In this document: piece by piece, positions 1 through 8,200 of the stretch
Numbering within the stretch: position 1 is the stretch's first letter
Layout: every line of letters begins with the position of its first letter
Assembly (NCBI RefSeq): GCF_014196305.1
Contig: NZ_JACIDJ010000001.1
Span: 585,683 to 649,682 of the forward strand
DNA: 64,000 nucleotides
Direction: 5' to 3'
Source: Roseococcus suduntuyensis
Lineage (GTDB): Bacteria; Pseudomonadota; Alphaproteobacteria; Acetobacterales; Acetobacteraceae
Program-made: the position numbers and the translations under genes
The notes under the pieces: model-generated
What the model saw: only the letters and a program-made list of their open reading frames with translations
The model's database searches: none
What the model was told of the DNA's origin: nothing

Positions 1-393
1 ATCGAGAAGCAGTCCAGCGACCGGCGCTTCGTCATCCTGGACGCGGCCATGAACGAATTGCTGCGCCCGGCCATGTATGATGCCTGGCATGGCATCCTGC
101 CCGTGGCCGCCGCGGCCTTCCACGCGCCCGTCTCGCCGGCCGACGTGGTGGGGCCGGTCTGCGAAAGCAGCGACACCTTCGCGCGCGACCGCGCGCTGCC
201 GGCGCTGCCGCCTGAATCCCTCGTCGCATTTCTCGATGCCGGGGCCTATGGTGCCTCCATGAGCAGCACCTACAACGCGCGCCCCCTGGCCGCCGAGGTG
301 ATGGTGGACGGCGCCCGCTTCGCCCTGATCCGCGAACGGCAGGACCACGCCGCCCTGCTGCGCGGCCAGCGCCTGCCCGACTGGACCGGCTGA
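1..393 (+). CDS. lysA: Diaminopimelate decarboxylase, C-terminal part
   Basis: This is the 3' end of a gene that begins before the window; the frame is open from base 1. The product would decarboxylate meso-diaminopimelate to L-lysine, the last step of lysine synthesis, in the cytosol with PLP. The visible 130 residues carry the family's C-terminal signature: an NELLRPAMYDAWH stretch, then GPVCESSDTFARDR, which holds the active-site Cys of the CESSD motif, then a YNARPLAAEV segment near the end. Only the beta-barrel domain is visible, so the PLP lysine cannot be checked. It is followed two bases later by the DUF4175 gene, probably in one transcript. Confidence 0.93.
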   Translation: MEKQSSDRRFVILDAAMNELLRPAMYDAWHGILPVAAAAFHAPVSPADVVGPVCESSDTFARDRALPALPPESLVAFLDAGAYGASMSSTYNARPLAAEVMVDGARFALIRERQDHAALLRGQRLPDWTG

Positions 394-395
394 GC

Positions 396-2960
396 ATGGC
401 CCCACCCCCCGCCCTGCACCGCAAGCGCCTTCTGGCGCGGATGGCGCTGTGGTGGGAGGGGGCCTGGCCGGCGCTCTGGCCCACCCTGGGCGTCCTGGGG
501 CTTTTCGGCGTCTTCGCCCTGTTGGGCGTGCCCGCCCTGTTGCCGGGCTGGCTGCACGCGCTGGTTCTGCTGGGCTTCGTGCTGGCCCTGGTGCCGGCGC
601 TGCGGCATGCGGCGCGCGGGCTGCGCGCGCCAGCCCTTTCGGCGGCGGACCGGCGGCTGGAGGCCGCCTCCGGCCTGAAGCACCGCCCCTTGGCCGCCTT
701 GCAGGACCGCCCGGCCACCACGGGCGCGGAGGGCGAGGCGCTCTGGGCCGCGCATCAGGCGCGCATGGGCGCGCTGATCACCCGGCTGCGGGTGGGGCTG
801 CCGCGGCCCGGGCTGGCGGCGCGCGACCGGAAGGCGCTGCGCGGCGGCCTTCTGGTGGCGCTGGGTGCCGCCCTGGGCGTGGCCGGGGCCGATGCGCCCG
901 CGCTGCTGGCGCGCGGCCTGACGCCGCAGCTGATGGGCAGCGCACCGGCCGCGCCCCTGCGCGTCGAGGCCTGGATCACCCCGCCCGCCTATACCGGCGC
1001 CCCGCCCATCTTCCTCGACACGCGTGGCGGGCAGGTGATGGCGCCGCTGGGCAGCCGCTTCCAGGCGGCGGTCTCGGGCGGGACGGGCGTGCCGGACATC
1101 AGCGGCCTACCGGGCGCGGCCTTCGCCCCGCTGGGCGGCGGCAGCCATGGCGCCCAGGCCGTGCTGGACACGGCCGGCCGCGTCACCCTGCGCCAGGGCG
1201 GCCGCGAGGTGGCCAGCTGGGAGATCGGCGTGCGCGCGGATGCCCCACCCAGGGCCAGCTTCACCGAAACCCCCGCCCGCGCCCCGCGCGGCCTGGCGCT
1301 TCGCCTGCCCTGGGCGGCGGAGGATGACTGGGGGGTGGTGGGCCTCCAGGCGCGGCTGCACCTGGACGTGCGGCCGGACGAGGCGCCCATCACCCTCGAC
1401 ATCCCGCTCCCCTCGGCCGCCCCGCGCGAGGCCACGGGCCTCTCGCAGCCCGACTTCTCGGCCCATCCCTGGGCGGGGCTGGAGGTGCGCGTCAGCCTGG
1501 AGGCGCGCGACGGCGCCGGCCAGACCGGCCAATCCGAGACGGTGCTGCTGACCCTGCCCGAGCGCAGCTTCACCCACCCCGTGGCGCGGGCGCTGATCGA
1601 GCTCCGCCGCGTGCTCTCGCGCGATCCGGGGGCGCGGATGGAGGTCATGCGCGGCCTCGACGCCCTCGCCGCCGACCCCGAGGCCTTCGAGCACGACTTC
1701 GCGACCTATCTGGGCCTGCGGGTGGCGCGGTCCTTCCTGCACCGCGACCGCCGCCCCAGCGCGGTCGCCGAGGCCCAGGCCGTGATGTGGGAAACCGCCC
1801 TGGCACTGGAGGAGGGCCGCGACAGCCGGACCGCCCGTGCGCTGGCCGAGGCCCAGCGGGCGCTGCGCGAGGCCCTGCAGGAGGCCGAGCGCAACCCCGA
1901 GGACGAGGCCGCCCGCCAGGCCGTGCAGGAACGCATCCAGGAGCTGCGCGAGGCCATCCGCCAGCACCTCGAAGCCCTGGCCGAACGCCTGCGCCAGGAA
2001 AACGCCGAAGCCCTGCCCTACGACCCCCAGCAGCGCATGCTGGACCAGCGCGACATGGAACGCCGCACCCAGCGCATGGAGCAGGCCACGCGTGAGAACC
2101 GCATGCAGGATGCCCAGCGCGAGCTGGCGGATCTGGAGGAGATGCTCCGCGCCCTCCAGGAAGGCCGCATGGCCCGCGGTGAAAGCCCCGAACGCCAGCG
2201 CCAGCGCGAGCGCGGCCAGCAGCAGATGGGCGCCGTGCAGGACATGGTCCGCCGCCAGGCCGAAATGCTGGACCAGGGCCAGCGCCGCGCCGAGCAGGAA
2301 GACCAGCGCCGCGCCCAGGAACGCCGCCTGCAATCCCCCTGGAGCCAGCGCCCCACCCAGCCCGGCCAGCCCACGCCGGAGTCACGCGAGCAGGCGCAGG
2401 CGGAAACCCGCCAGCAATCCGAGGCCGAGGCCCGCATCCAGCGCGCCCTGCGCCGCGCGCTGGGCGAACTCATGCAGCAATTCGGTGATTTGACGGGCGA
2501 AGTGCCCGAGGCCCTGGGCCAGGCCGACCAGGCCATGCGCGAGGCCATGGAGGCCCTGGGCGCCGCCCGTGACGCCCGCCCCGCCCAGCAGGAGGCCATC
2601 CGCCGCCTGCAGGAAGGCGGACGCCAGATGGCCCAGCAGATGCAGCGGCAATTCGGCCAGGGCCAAGGGCAGGGCGAGGGCCAGGGGGATGGCGAGGGCG
2701 GCCCCGACGCCAATGGCGAATTCGGCCAGGGCCAGGACGGGCAGGGCGGGGAGCTGGGGATGGGCGAAGGGCGTGACCCCTTGGGCCGCCCGCGCGATGC
2801 CGCCGGCCAGGCCGAGCATGGCAGCGACACCCGCGTGCCCGACGAGGCGGAACTGCTCCGCACCCGCCGCCTGCAGGAGGAACTCCGCCGCCGCGGCGCC
2901 GAACGCGAGCGGCCGGTGGAGGAGCTGGACTACATCGAAAGGCTCTTGCGGCGGTTCTGA
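396..2960 (+). CDS. DUF4175/TIGR02302 family membrane protein
   Basis: An 854-residue protein of the TIGR02302 (DUF4175) family, found widely in alphaproteobacteria and of unknown function. Two hydrophobic segments lie at about residues 20-75 and a third near 145-165. A beta-rich periplasmic-looking region follows (about 190-390), then a long charged helical region rich in Gln, Arg and Glu (about 450-700) that reads as coiled coil. A Gly/Gln low-complexity stretch and a conserved-looking C-terminus (LDYIERLLRRF) end it. The ATG starts two bases after the lysA stop. Many long reading frames on both strands inside this gene are GC-driven shadows. Family recognition is good; role is unknown. Confidence 0.88.
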   Translation: MAPPPALHRKRLLARMALWWEGAWPALWPTLGVLGLFGVFALLGVPALLPGWLHALVLLGFVLALVPALRHAARGLRAPALSAADRRLEAASGLKHRPLAALQDRPATTGAEGEALWAAHQARMGALITRLRVGLPRPGLAARDRKALRGGLLVALGAALGVAGADAPALLARGLTPQLMGSAPAAPLRVEAWITPPAYTGAPPIFLDTRGGQVMAPLGSRFQAAVSGGTGVPDISGLPGAAFAPLGGGSHGAQAVLDTAGRVTLRQGGREVASWEIGVRADAPPRASFTETPARAPRGLALRLPWAAEDDWGVVGLQARLHLDVRPDEAPITLDIPLPSAAPREATGLSQPDFSAHPWAGLEVRVSLEARDGAGQTGQSETVLLTLPERSFTHPVARALIELRRVLSRDPGARMEVMRGLDALAADPEAFEHDFATYLGLRVARSFLHRDRRPSAVAEAQAVMWETALALEEGRDSRTARALAEAQRALREALQEAERNPEDEAARQAVQERIQELREAIRQHLEALAERLRQENAEALPYDPQQRMLDQRDMERRTQRMEQATRENRMQDAQRELADLEEMLRALQEGRMARGESPERQRQRERGQQQMGAVQDMVRRQAEMLDQGQRRAEQEDQRRAQERRLQSPWSQRPTQPGQPTPESREQAQAETRQQSEAEARIQRALRRALGELMQQFGDLTGEVPEALGQADQAMREAMEALGAARDARPAQQEAIRRLQEGGRQMAQQMQRQFGQGQGQGEGQGDGEGGPDANGEFGQGQDGQGGELGMGEGRDPLGRPRDAAGQAEHGSDTRVPDEAELLRTRRLQEELRRRGAERERPVEELDYIERLLRRF

Positions 2961-2964
2961 CCCG

Positions 2965-3201
2965 TCACCGCATATCGGCGCGGAAGCGCATCTGCTGGCC
3001 GAGCAGGTGACGCCGCGCGGCCCAGAAGGCCCCGCTGAACAGCAGCAGCAGCGCCACCACGCCAAGGATGGCCACCTTGCTCCAGACCGAGGCCACGGTC
3101 AGTGCCGCCACCATCACCACCAGCGCCCAAAGCCCGCGCCGTGTCCGTGCCTGATGGGCGCGCAGCGCCTCGCGCGCGGCCCGTCTGTCTGTCATGTCCA
3201 T
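2965..3201 (-). CDS. Small two-helix membrane protein, unknown function
   Basis: A 78-residue protein with a basic N-terminus (MTDRRAAREALRAHQARTRR) and two hydrophobic segments at about residues 24-41 and 45-65, ending in a basic, Gln-containing tail. It is convergent with the DUF4175 gene, stops four bases apart. A second in-frame ATG two codons later could be the start; neither has a clear ribosome site. No family recognised. The charge pattern and hydrophobic helices make it a plausible real gene. Confidence 0.55.
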   Translation of the reverse strand: MDMTDRRAAREALRAHQARTRRGLWALVVMVAALTVASVWSKVAILGVVALLLLFSGAFWAARRHLLGQQMRFRADMR

Positions 3202-3320
3202 GTGGAAATCGCCCCGGCGGGCGGCGCCCGGAATAGGGCTGGGCCGCTTTCGCCTCTTGGCCTGGACATGGGCCCGGACGGGCGGGGTGCCAGATCCGGA
3301 ACGGCGGCGGAAGAAGCGGC

Positions 3321-3575
3321 TCAGCCCAGCTTGGCGCGGGCCGCGCGGGAACGTTCCAGCCGAGCCATCGCGATGCCGTAGCGCTTGCCGCCATAGATGA
3401 TGACGCCGGCGACGACGAGGATGAAGGCCACGAAGCCGCCGATGGGCACGCCATAGGCGATGGCGGCCCAGGTCAGCCCCAGCGCGGCGGCGAAGAGCGC
3501 CAGCATGGCCAGGAAGGCGCCGCGGATGGCGCGTTGTTCCGCCTGCCAGAGGGGGTCGTTCGCATCCAACATCAT
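3321..3575 (-). CDS. Small two-helix membrane protein, unknown function
   Basis: About 84 residues: a polar N-terminus (LDANDPLWQAEQRAIRG), two hydrophobic helices near residues 22-40 and 45-65, and a basic C-terminal tail. I chose the ATG at 3575 because a G-rich ribosome site precedes it; an in-frame ATG at 3596 would add seven residues. It lies just after the HAD phosphatase gene on the same strand, so it is probably the last gene of the hemE-hemH-HAD run. Family not recognised; resembles other tiny uncharacterised inner-membrane proteins. Confidence 0.6.
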   Translation of the reverse strand: MMLDANDPLWQAEQRAIRGAFLAMLALFAAALGLTWAAIAYGVPIGGFVAFILVVAGVIIYGGKRYGIAMARLERSRAARAKLG

Positions 3576-3600
3576 GGCCCCCAGATGGGGCGGCATGCGC

Positions 3601-4209
3601 TCAATGGAAGGTGTGCAGCCCCACTACCGGCACGCCGAGCCCGGGCAGCAGGCCCACCACCTGGCAGCCGGCGGCCAGCCCGGCGGCCACGCCCGTGGCG
3701 CTGTCCTCCACCACCAGGCACTCCGCCGGCGGCAGTCCGCAGGCGGCGGCGGCGTGGGTGTAGAGGTCGGGCGCGGGCTTGGGGCGGGGCACGTCCTGGA
3801 AGCTGAAGACCCGGCCCTCGAAGAAGGGGGCGAGGCCCAGCACGGTCATCTTCATGGCCAATTCCTCCCGCCCGGAATTGGAGCAGACGGCCATGGGCAC
3901 GCCCCGTGCCGCCAAGGCCGCCACGGCCTCGATCGCGCCCGGCATGGGACGGACGCTGCGGGCCAGTTCGGCGGTGATCCGCATGGCGACGGCCTCCGGC
4001 CAACCGGGGGGCACGAAGGGCACCCGGGCCGCGATGCGCGGCAGCATGTCGGGCAGGGAGACGCCCAGGAATTCACGTTCGGCCGCATGCGGTGTCAGCG
4101 CCCAGCCGAGTGCGGTGATCTCCTCCGCCACGATGGTGTTGGCGATGCTCTCGCTGTCCGCCAGCACGCCGTCGCAGTCGAAGAGGACGGCCCTGAAGGG
4201 GGGTAGCAT
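3601..4209 (-). CDS. HAD-superfamily hydrolase (phosphoglycolate phosphatase/beta-phosphoglucomutase-like)
   Basis: A 202-residue HAD hydrolase, expected to dephosphorylate a small sugar phosphate or related metabolite. Motif I is VLFDCDGVLADSE near residue 8, with both Asp residues present; motif II Ser is in AVCSNSGRE; the motif III Lys is in PRPKPAPDLY; motif IV acidic residues are in CLVVEDSATGV. A cap domain lies between motifs I and II. The ATG at 4209 is preferred because motif I follows directly; the frame runs further upstream only as a GC artefact over hemH. It starts 13 bases after the hemH stop. Substrate cannot be read from sequence. Confidence 0.85.
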   Translation of the reverse strand: MLPPFRAVLFDCDGVLADSESIANTIVAEEITALGWALTPHAAEREFLGVSLPDMLPRIAARVPFVPPGWPEAVAMRITAELARSVRPMPGAIEAVAALAARGVPMAVCSNSGREELAMKMTVLGLAPFFEGRVFSFQDVPRPKPAPDLYTHAAAACGLPPAECLVVEDSATGVAAGLAAGCQVVGLLPGLGVPVVGLHTFH

Positions 4210-4222
4210 CAGGGCGGCAGCA

Positions 4223-5326
4223 TCAGGCGGAAACGGGCATGCCGGCGGGCCTCGCCGGGGCGTCGGCGCGGGCGCGGGCATGCGGGCAATCGCCGTGCTG
4301 CTTCGGGCATTGCCGGGCGCCGGCGAAGCTGCACAAGGCGCGGCCGCCATTCCGGGCGCGCAGCACCAGGTCCGTCAGCGCCGTGATGAAGGCGAGGTCG
4401 CTGTTCTGCGCCGGCACGCGGAAATACCCGGGAATGCCGAGCTTCTCGGCCTCCTCGCGGTATTCCACGTCCAGCTCCACCAGGGTTTCCGAATGCTCGG
4501 AGACGAAGGCGATGGGGCAGATCAGGATGGCGGTCTTCTCATGCGCCGCGCGTTCGATCTCGTCCTCGGTGGAGGGGCTGATCCATTTCTGCGGCGTCAC
4601 GCGCGACTGGTAGCAGACCACGCTGTCCAGCTCGGGCATGTTCAGCTGGCGCAGCACGGCTTCCACCGTCTGTTCCACCTGCCACTGGTAGGGGTCGCCG
4701 GCCTTCACGATGCTCTCGGGCAGGCCATGGGCGGAGAACAGCACGCGCAGCGGCACGCCGAGTGGCAGGGTGTTGCGGGCATCCTCGATGGATTGGCGCA
4801 CCAGGCGCGCGGTGGCGGCGGCGAAGCCCTCATCCGAATGGAAGCAGCACAGCGTGGTGGTGGGCAGCGAAAGCCCGATCTTCGCCGCGGCCTCGTTCCA
4901 GGCGATGATGGAACTGCCCGTCGTGGTGGTGGAGAATTGCGGGTAGAGGGGCACGAGAAGCACCTCCTCCGCGCCCCAATCCTTCACCGCGCGCGCGCAT
5001 TCGTCGGACATCGGGTGCCAGTAGCGCATGCAGACGAAGGATTTGTACTCGGCCGAGGGGTCGCGCGCGGCCAGGATCGCGTCCAGCGCCTCGCCCTGCG
5101 CGATGGTCAGTTCCAGCAGCGGGGATTTCCCGCCCAGCACCGCGTAGTTCTCCATGGCGGGCGCGGTGCGCCGCCAGGCGATCAGCTTGCCGAGCCAGGG
5201 GCGGATGAAGCCCGGCACGCGCAGGATGGCGGGGTCGGTGAAGAGGTTGACCAGGAAGGGGCGCACGCTTTCGGGGGCGTCAGGCCCCCCGAGATTGAAC
5301 AAGACCACCGCCACGCGCCGCGCCAT
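4223..5326 (-). CDS. hemH: Ferrochelatase
   Basis: A 367-residue ferrochelatase that inserts Fe(II) into protoporphyrin IX, the last step of heme synthesis, at the inner membrane. Visible family motifs are the start AVVLFNLGGPD, LLVPLYPQFSTTTTGSS, the catalytic-His segment LFSAHGLPESIVKAGDPY, and the late EHSETLVELDVEY. The C-terminus has three cysteines spaced C-x7-C-x6-C, beyond the usual catalytic core. Some bacterial ferrochelatases, including that of Caulobacter, carry a 2Fe-2S cluster, so this tail may bind one. It lies downstream of hemE on the same strand, consistent with a heme operon. Confidence 0.95.
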   Translation of the reverse strand: MARRVAVVLFNLGGPDAPESVRPFLVNLFTDPAILRVPGFIRPWLGKLIAWRRTAPAMENYAVLGGKSPLLELTIAQGEALDAILAARDPSAEYKSFVCMRYWHPMSDECARAVKDWGAEEVLLVPLYPQFSTTTTGSSIIAWNEAAAKIGLSLPTTTLCCFHSDEGFAAATARLVRQSIEDARNTLPLGVPLRVLFSAHGLPESIVKAGDPYQWQVEQTVEAVLRQLNMPELDSVVCYQSRVTPQKWISPSTEDEIERAAHEKTAILICPIAFVSEHSETLVELDVEYREEAEKLGIPGYFRVPAQNSDLAFITALTDLVLRARNGGRALCSFAGARQCPKQHGDCPHARARADAPARPAGMPVSA

Positions 5327-5377
5327 ACCTGAGTTCCCCGGTTCCGTGCCCCCGACATGCCCTCGATTGGCGTCGAA

Positions 5378-6415
5378 TCAACCCGCGCGTAGCACGTCCA
5401 TGAGTTGCGCGACATGCTCGGGCGGCGTGGGCGGGACAATTCCATGGCCCAGGTTGAAGATGAAGGGCCGCCCGCGCATGGCGGCCAGGATGGCGCGGGC
5501 CTCCTCGTCCAGCGCCGGGCCGCCGGCCACCACGGCCTGCGGGTCCAGATTGCCCTGCAGCGCCATGTTGGGCGGCACATGGGCGGCGGCCCATTTCGGG
5601 TCCATGCCCGTGTCCATGGCCACCGCCTGGATGGGCATGGCGGCCGCGTATTCCTGGAGCAGCGGGCCCGCGAGGCGGGGAAAGCCGATCAGCGGAATGT
5701 CCGGCCGCGCGGCGCGCAGCGCCGTGGCGAGCCGCACCGAGGGCTCGATCACCCAGCGCCGGAACCCGCTGGGCGAAAGCAGCCCGGCCCAGCTGTCGAA
5801 CAGCATCAGCGCCTCAGCCCCGGCATCGGCCTGGGCGAGCAGGTAGGTGAGGGTGGCGGCCTCCAGCTTCGCCATCACGGCGGCGAACAGCTCGGGGTTG
5901 CGGAAGGCCATGCGGCGGGCCTCGGCGAATTCGCCGCCGCCGCGGCCCTCCACCATGTAGCAGGCCACCGTCCAGGGACTGCCCGCGAAGCCGATCAGGG
6001 CGGTGTTGGGGTGGTCGGCCTCCAGGGCGGCACGCACCCGGCGCACCGTCTCCATGATGGGGGCGGCGCGTTCCGCCACACCCTCCAGCTGCAGGGCGTC
6101 CAGACCCGCCTGGTCCCGCACGGGGTCCAGCAGTGGGCCCTCGCCTTCGGCGAAGCGCAGCCCCTGCCCCATGGCCCAGGGCACCATCAGGATGTCGGAG
6201 AAGAGGATGGCCGCGTCGAAGCCATAGCGCCGGATGGGCTGCAGCGTGACCTCGGCCGCCGCTTCCGGCGTGGTGCAGAGCTTGATGAAGCCGCCGGCCT
6301 CGTTCCGCACCGCGCGGTATTCGGGAAGGTAGCGCCCGGCCTGGCGCATCAGCCACACGGGGGGCGGCCAGACGGCCTCGCCAGCGAGAGTCCGGAGGAA
6401 GGGCTTTGTCGTCAT
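5378..6415 (-). CDS. hemE: Uroporphyrinogen decarboxylase
   Basis: A 345-residue enzyme that decarboxylates the four acetate side chains of uroporphyrinogen III to give coproporphyrinogen III. Family signatures are [14 protein letters not shown] near residue 22, the Asp-containing [38 protein letters not shown] and [16 protein letters not shown] near the end. The start ATG at 6415 gives the usual family length; the frame is open much further upstream but that extension crosses the candidate replication origin and is not coding. In many alphaproteobacteria hemE borders oriC, as it appears to here. Confidence 0.96.
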   Translation of the reverse strand: MTTKPFLRTLAGEAVWPPPVWLMRQAGRYLPEYRAVRNEAGGFIKLCTTPEAAAEVTLQPIRRYGFDAAILFSDILMVPWAMGQGLRFAEGEGPLLDPVRDQAGLDALQLEGVAERAAPIMETVRRVRAALEADHPNTALIGFAGSPWTVACYMVEGRGGGEFAEARRMAFRNPELFAAVMAKLEAATLTYLLAQADAGAEALMLFDSWAGLLSPSGFRRWVIEPSVRLATALRAARPDIPLIGFPRLAGPLLQEYAAAMPIQAVAMDTGMDPKWAAAHVPPNMALQGNLDPQAVVAGGPALDEEARAILAAMRGRPFIFNLGHGIVPPTPPEHVAQLMDVLRAG

Positions 6416-6719
6416 GCCCGAACCATCACACCAAAAGGAAAAGAGAAGAAGAGGCTGTGGTGGTTGTAGGGCCTGTGAATCACGGGGAGGCAGCCTGTCC
6501 CGGAAATATCCACAGCTTTTCGCCGGGGCTGGACAGCGCCGCGACTCGCGCACCCGCCTGCCCCCGGCGGCGCTATCCTCCGCGCGCACAACCATGGCCC
6601 CGGATTTCTCCCCTGTGCCGGCTGCTGTCCGCTTCATCCCCGCTGTGGATGTCCGGGACGCTGGCGGGGGCGGTTCATCCCCGTTATCCCCTGTGTGTCC
6701 AGGAACGGTCCACAGATCC
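6416..6719. other. Candidate chromosomal replication origin (oriC)
   Basis: This 304-base gap is the longest gene-free stretch in the window and separates divergent hemE and ppsR. In Caulobacter and relatives oriC sits between hemE and this regulator gene, so position is the main argument. The sequence supports it: a box ATATCCACA at 6506-6514 (one mismatch to the DnaA consensus TTATCCACA), weaker boxes at 6644-6652 (reverse), 6684-6692 and 6706-6714, and a purine-rich, relatively AT-rich tract at 6421-6453 that could be the unwinding element. Two GANTC sites (6477 and 6543) could be CcrM methylation sites. No TTAA-N7-TTAA CtrA site was seen. It presumably also holds the promoters of both genes. 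Confidence 0.65.
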
Positions 6720-7610
6720 ATGCCCATCCGGAACACCAACCTGCACCTCGTCTCCGACAGCACGGGCGAGACGCTGAACAGCATCGCCCGCGCGGCGCTC
6801 GCGCGGTTCGAGCAGCCGAGCGTGATCCAGCACCGCTGGTTCCTGGTCCGCTCCCGCCTCAACCTCGACCGCGTGATCGAGGGCATCGAGCATGAGCCTG
6901 GCCCCGTGATGTTCACCCTGGTGGACCGCAGCCTGCGCCTCGCCCTGGAGGAGACCTGTTCGCGCCTGGGCATCCCCGCGCTCTCGGTGCTCGACCCCGT
7001 GATGGAGATGCTCCAGATGGAGATCGGCACCACGGCCAAGGAAAAGCGCGCGGCCCAGTATGTGATGGACGCCGACTACTTCCGCCGCATCGACGCCATG
7101 CACTATGTGCTGAGCCATGATGACGGGCAGGGCACGGCCGGCATCATGAACGCGGACGTGGTGCTGGTGGGCGTCTCGCGCAGTTCCAAGACACCGACCT
7201 GCTTTTATTTGGCGAACCGTGGGGTCAAGGCGGCCAATGTGCCGCTGGTACCCGGCGCGCCCCTGCCGCCCGAGCTGGACACCGCGCCCTGCCCCATCGT
7301 CGGCCTGACCATAGACCCGCTTTCATTGCTGGAAATCCGGCGGCACCGGCTGCGCATCCTGGGCGCCGAGGGCGTGCGGATGGGCGAGAACGACTATGTG
7401 GACGCCGATGCGGTGAAGGCGGAAATCCTGGCCGCGCGGCGGCTGTGCACGGCCAAGGGCTGGCCGGTGATCGACGTGACCCGCCGTTCCATCGAGGAGA
7501 CGGCGGCCACCGTCATCCAGCAGATGGAGCTGTGGCACCAGCGCCAGGGCACGGCCCGCGCCGTGCCGCCGCATGACCCGGCCGCACCCATCCTGGGGGC
7601 GAAACGATGA
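6720..7610 (+). CDS. ppsR: Pyruvate, phosphate dikinase/PEP synthase regulatory protein (DUF299 kinase-phosphotransferase)
   Basis: A 296-residue bifunctional ADP-dependent kinase and Pi-dependent pyrophosphorylase of the DUF299 family, which switches PPDK or PEP synthase off and on by phosphorylating an active-site Thr. The N-terminal [13 protein letters not shown] and the P-loop-like [15 protein letters not shown] at about residues 151-165 are family hallmarks. The ATG at 6720 begins at the conserved N-terminus; the frame continues upstream into the origin region but shows no conservation. The target enzyme is not in this window, so PPDK versus PpsA is open. It overlaps maf by four bases (ATGA). 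Confidence 0.9.
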   Translation: MPIRNTNLHLVSDSTGETLNSIARAALARFEQPSVIQHRWFLVRSRLNLDRVIEGIEHEPGPVMFTLVDRSLRLALEETCSRLGIPALSVLDPVMEMLQMEIGTTAKEKRAAQYVMDADYFRRIDAMHYVLSHDDGQGTAGIMNADVVLVGVSRSSKTPTCFYLANRGVKAANVPLVPGAPLPPELDTAPCPIVGLTIDPLSLLEIRRHRLRILGAEGVRMGENDYVDADAVKAEILAARRLCTAKGWPVIDVTRRSIEETAATVIQQMELWHQRQGTARAVPPHDPAAPILGAKR

Positions 7611-8200
7611 GGTTGGTGCTGGCCTCGCAAAGCGCCTCCCGCCGGGCGCTGCTGGAAGCGGCGGGCCTCACTTTCGAGGCCCTGCCCGCCGCGGTGGACG
7701 AGGCCACCATCAAGGAATCCGCCCGCGCCGAGGGCATGGCGGTGGCCGAGGCCGCCACCCTGCTGGCCGATGCCAAGGCCGCGCGCATCGCCCGCAAGCA
7801 CCCGGAGGCCGTCATCATCGGCGCCGACCAGATCCTGGTCTGCGAGGAGGAATGGTTCGAAAAGCCCGAGGATGTGGAGGGCGCCCGCGCCCATCTGCGC
7901 CGCCTTCGCAACAGGCCGCATGAGCTGGTGACGGCCGTGGTGGTCTGGCGCGAGGGCGAGCGGGCCTGGCACCATGTGGCCCGCCCGAAACTTGTGATGC
8001 GCGACTTCTCCGACGCCTTCCTGGACGACTACCTGGCGCGCGAGGGCGGCTTCGTCACGCAGAGCGTGGGGGCCTATCGCCTCGAAGGGCTCGGCCTCCA
8101 GCTCATGCGCGACATCAAGGGGGAGCACACGGCCATTCTCGGCCTGCCCATGCTGCCCCTGCTGGCCTATCTGCGGGACAGCGGCGTCATCCCCGCCTGA
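7607..8200 (+). CDS. maf: Maf-family nucleoside triphosphate pyrophosphatase
   Basis: A 197-residue Maf/Ham1-fold enzyme that hydrolyses non-canonical or specific nucleoside triphosphates to the monophosphate. The conserved N-terminus [13 protein letters not shown], the middle [12 protein letters not shown] with its catalytic-type Asp, the [16 protein letters not shown] segment and [11 protein letters not shown] end match the family. The YceF-like subgroup (7-methyl-GTP) versus YhdE-like (dTTP/UTP) cannot be decided with confidence. Its ATG overlaps the ppsR stop, indicating translational coupling. Its last 14 bases overlap the convergent binding-protein gene. Confidence 0.9.
   Translation: MRLVLASQSASRRALLEAAGLTFEALPAAVDEATIKESARAEGMAVAEAATLLADAKAARIARKHPEAVIIGADQILVCEEEWFEKPEDVEGARAHLRRLRNRPHELVTAVVVWREGERAWHHVARPKLVMRDFSDAFLDDYLAREGGFVTQSVGAYRLEGLGLQLMRDIKGEHTAILGLPMLPLLAYLRDSGVIPA

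Noticed and set aside
1107-2333. 408-codon frame antisense to the DUF4175 gene
   Set aside because: Ala/Gly/Leu/His-rich translation produced by the GC bias of the coding strand, with no domain and no ribosome site.
5378-7039. 553-codon extension of the hemE frame across the origin region
   Set aside because: Family length and motifs end the protein at the ATG at 6415; the upstream part has no conserved sequence and overlaps the candidate oriC and ppsR.
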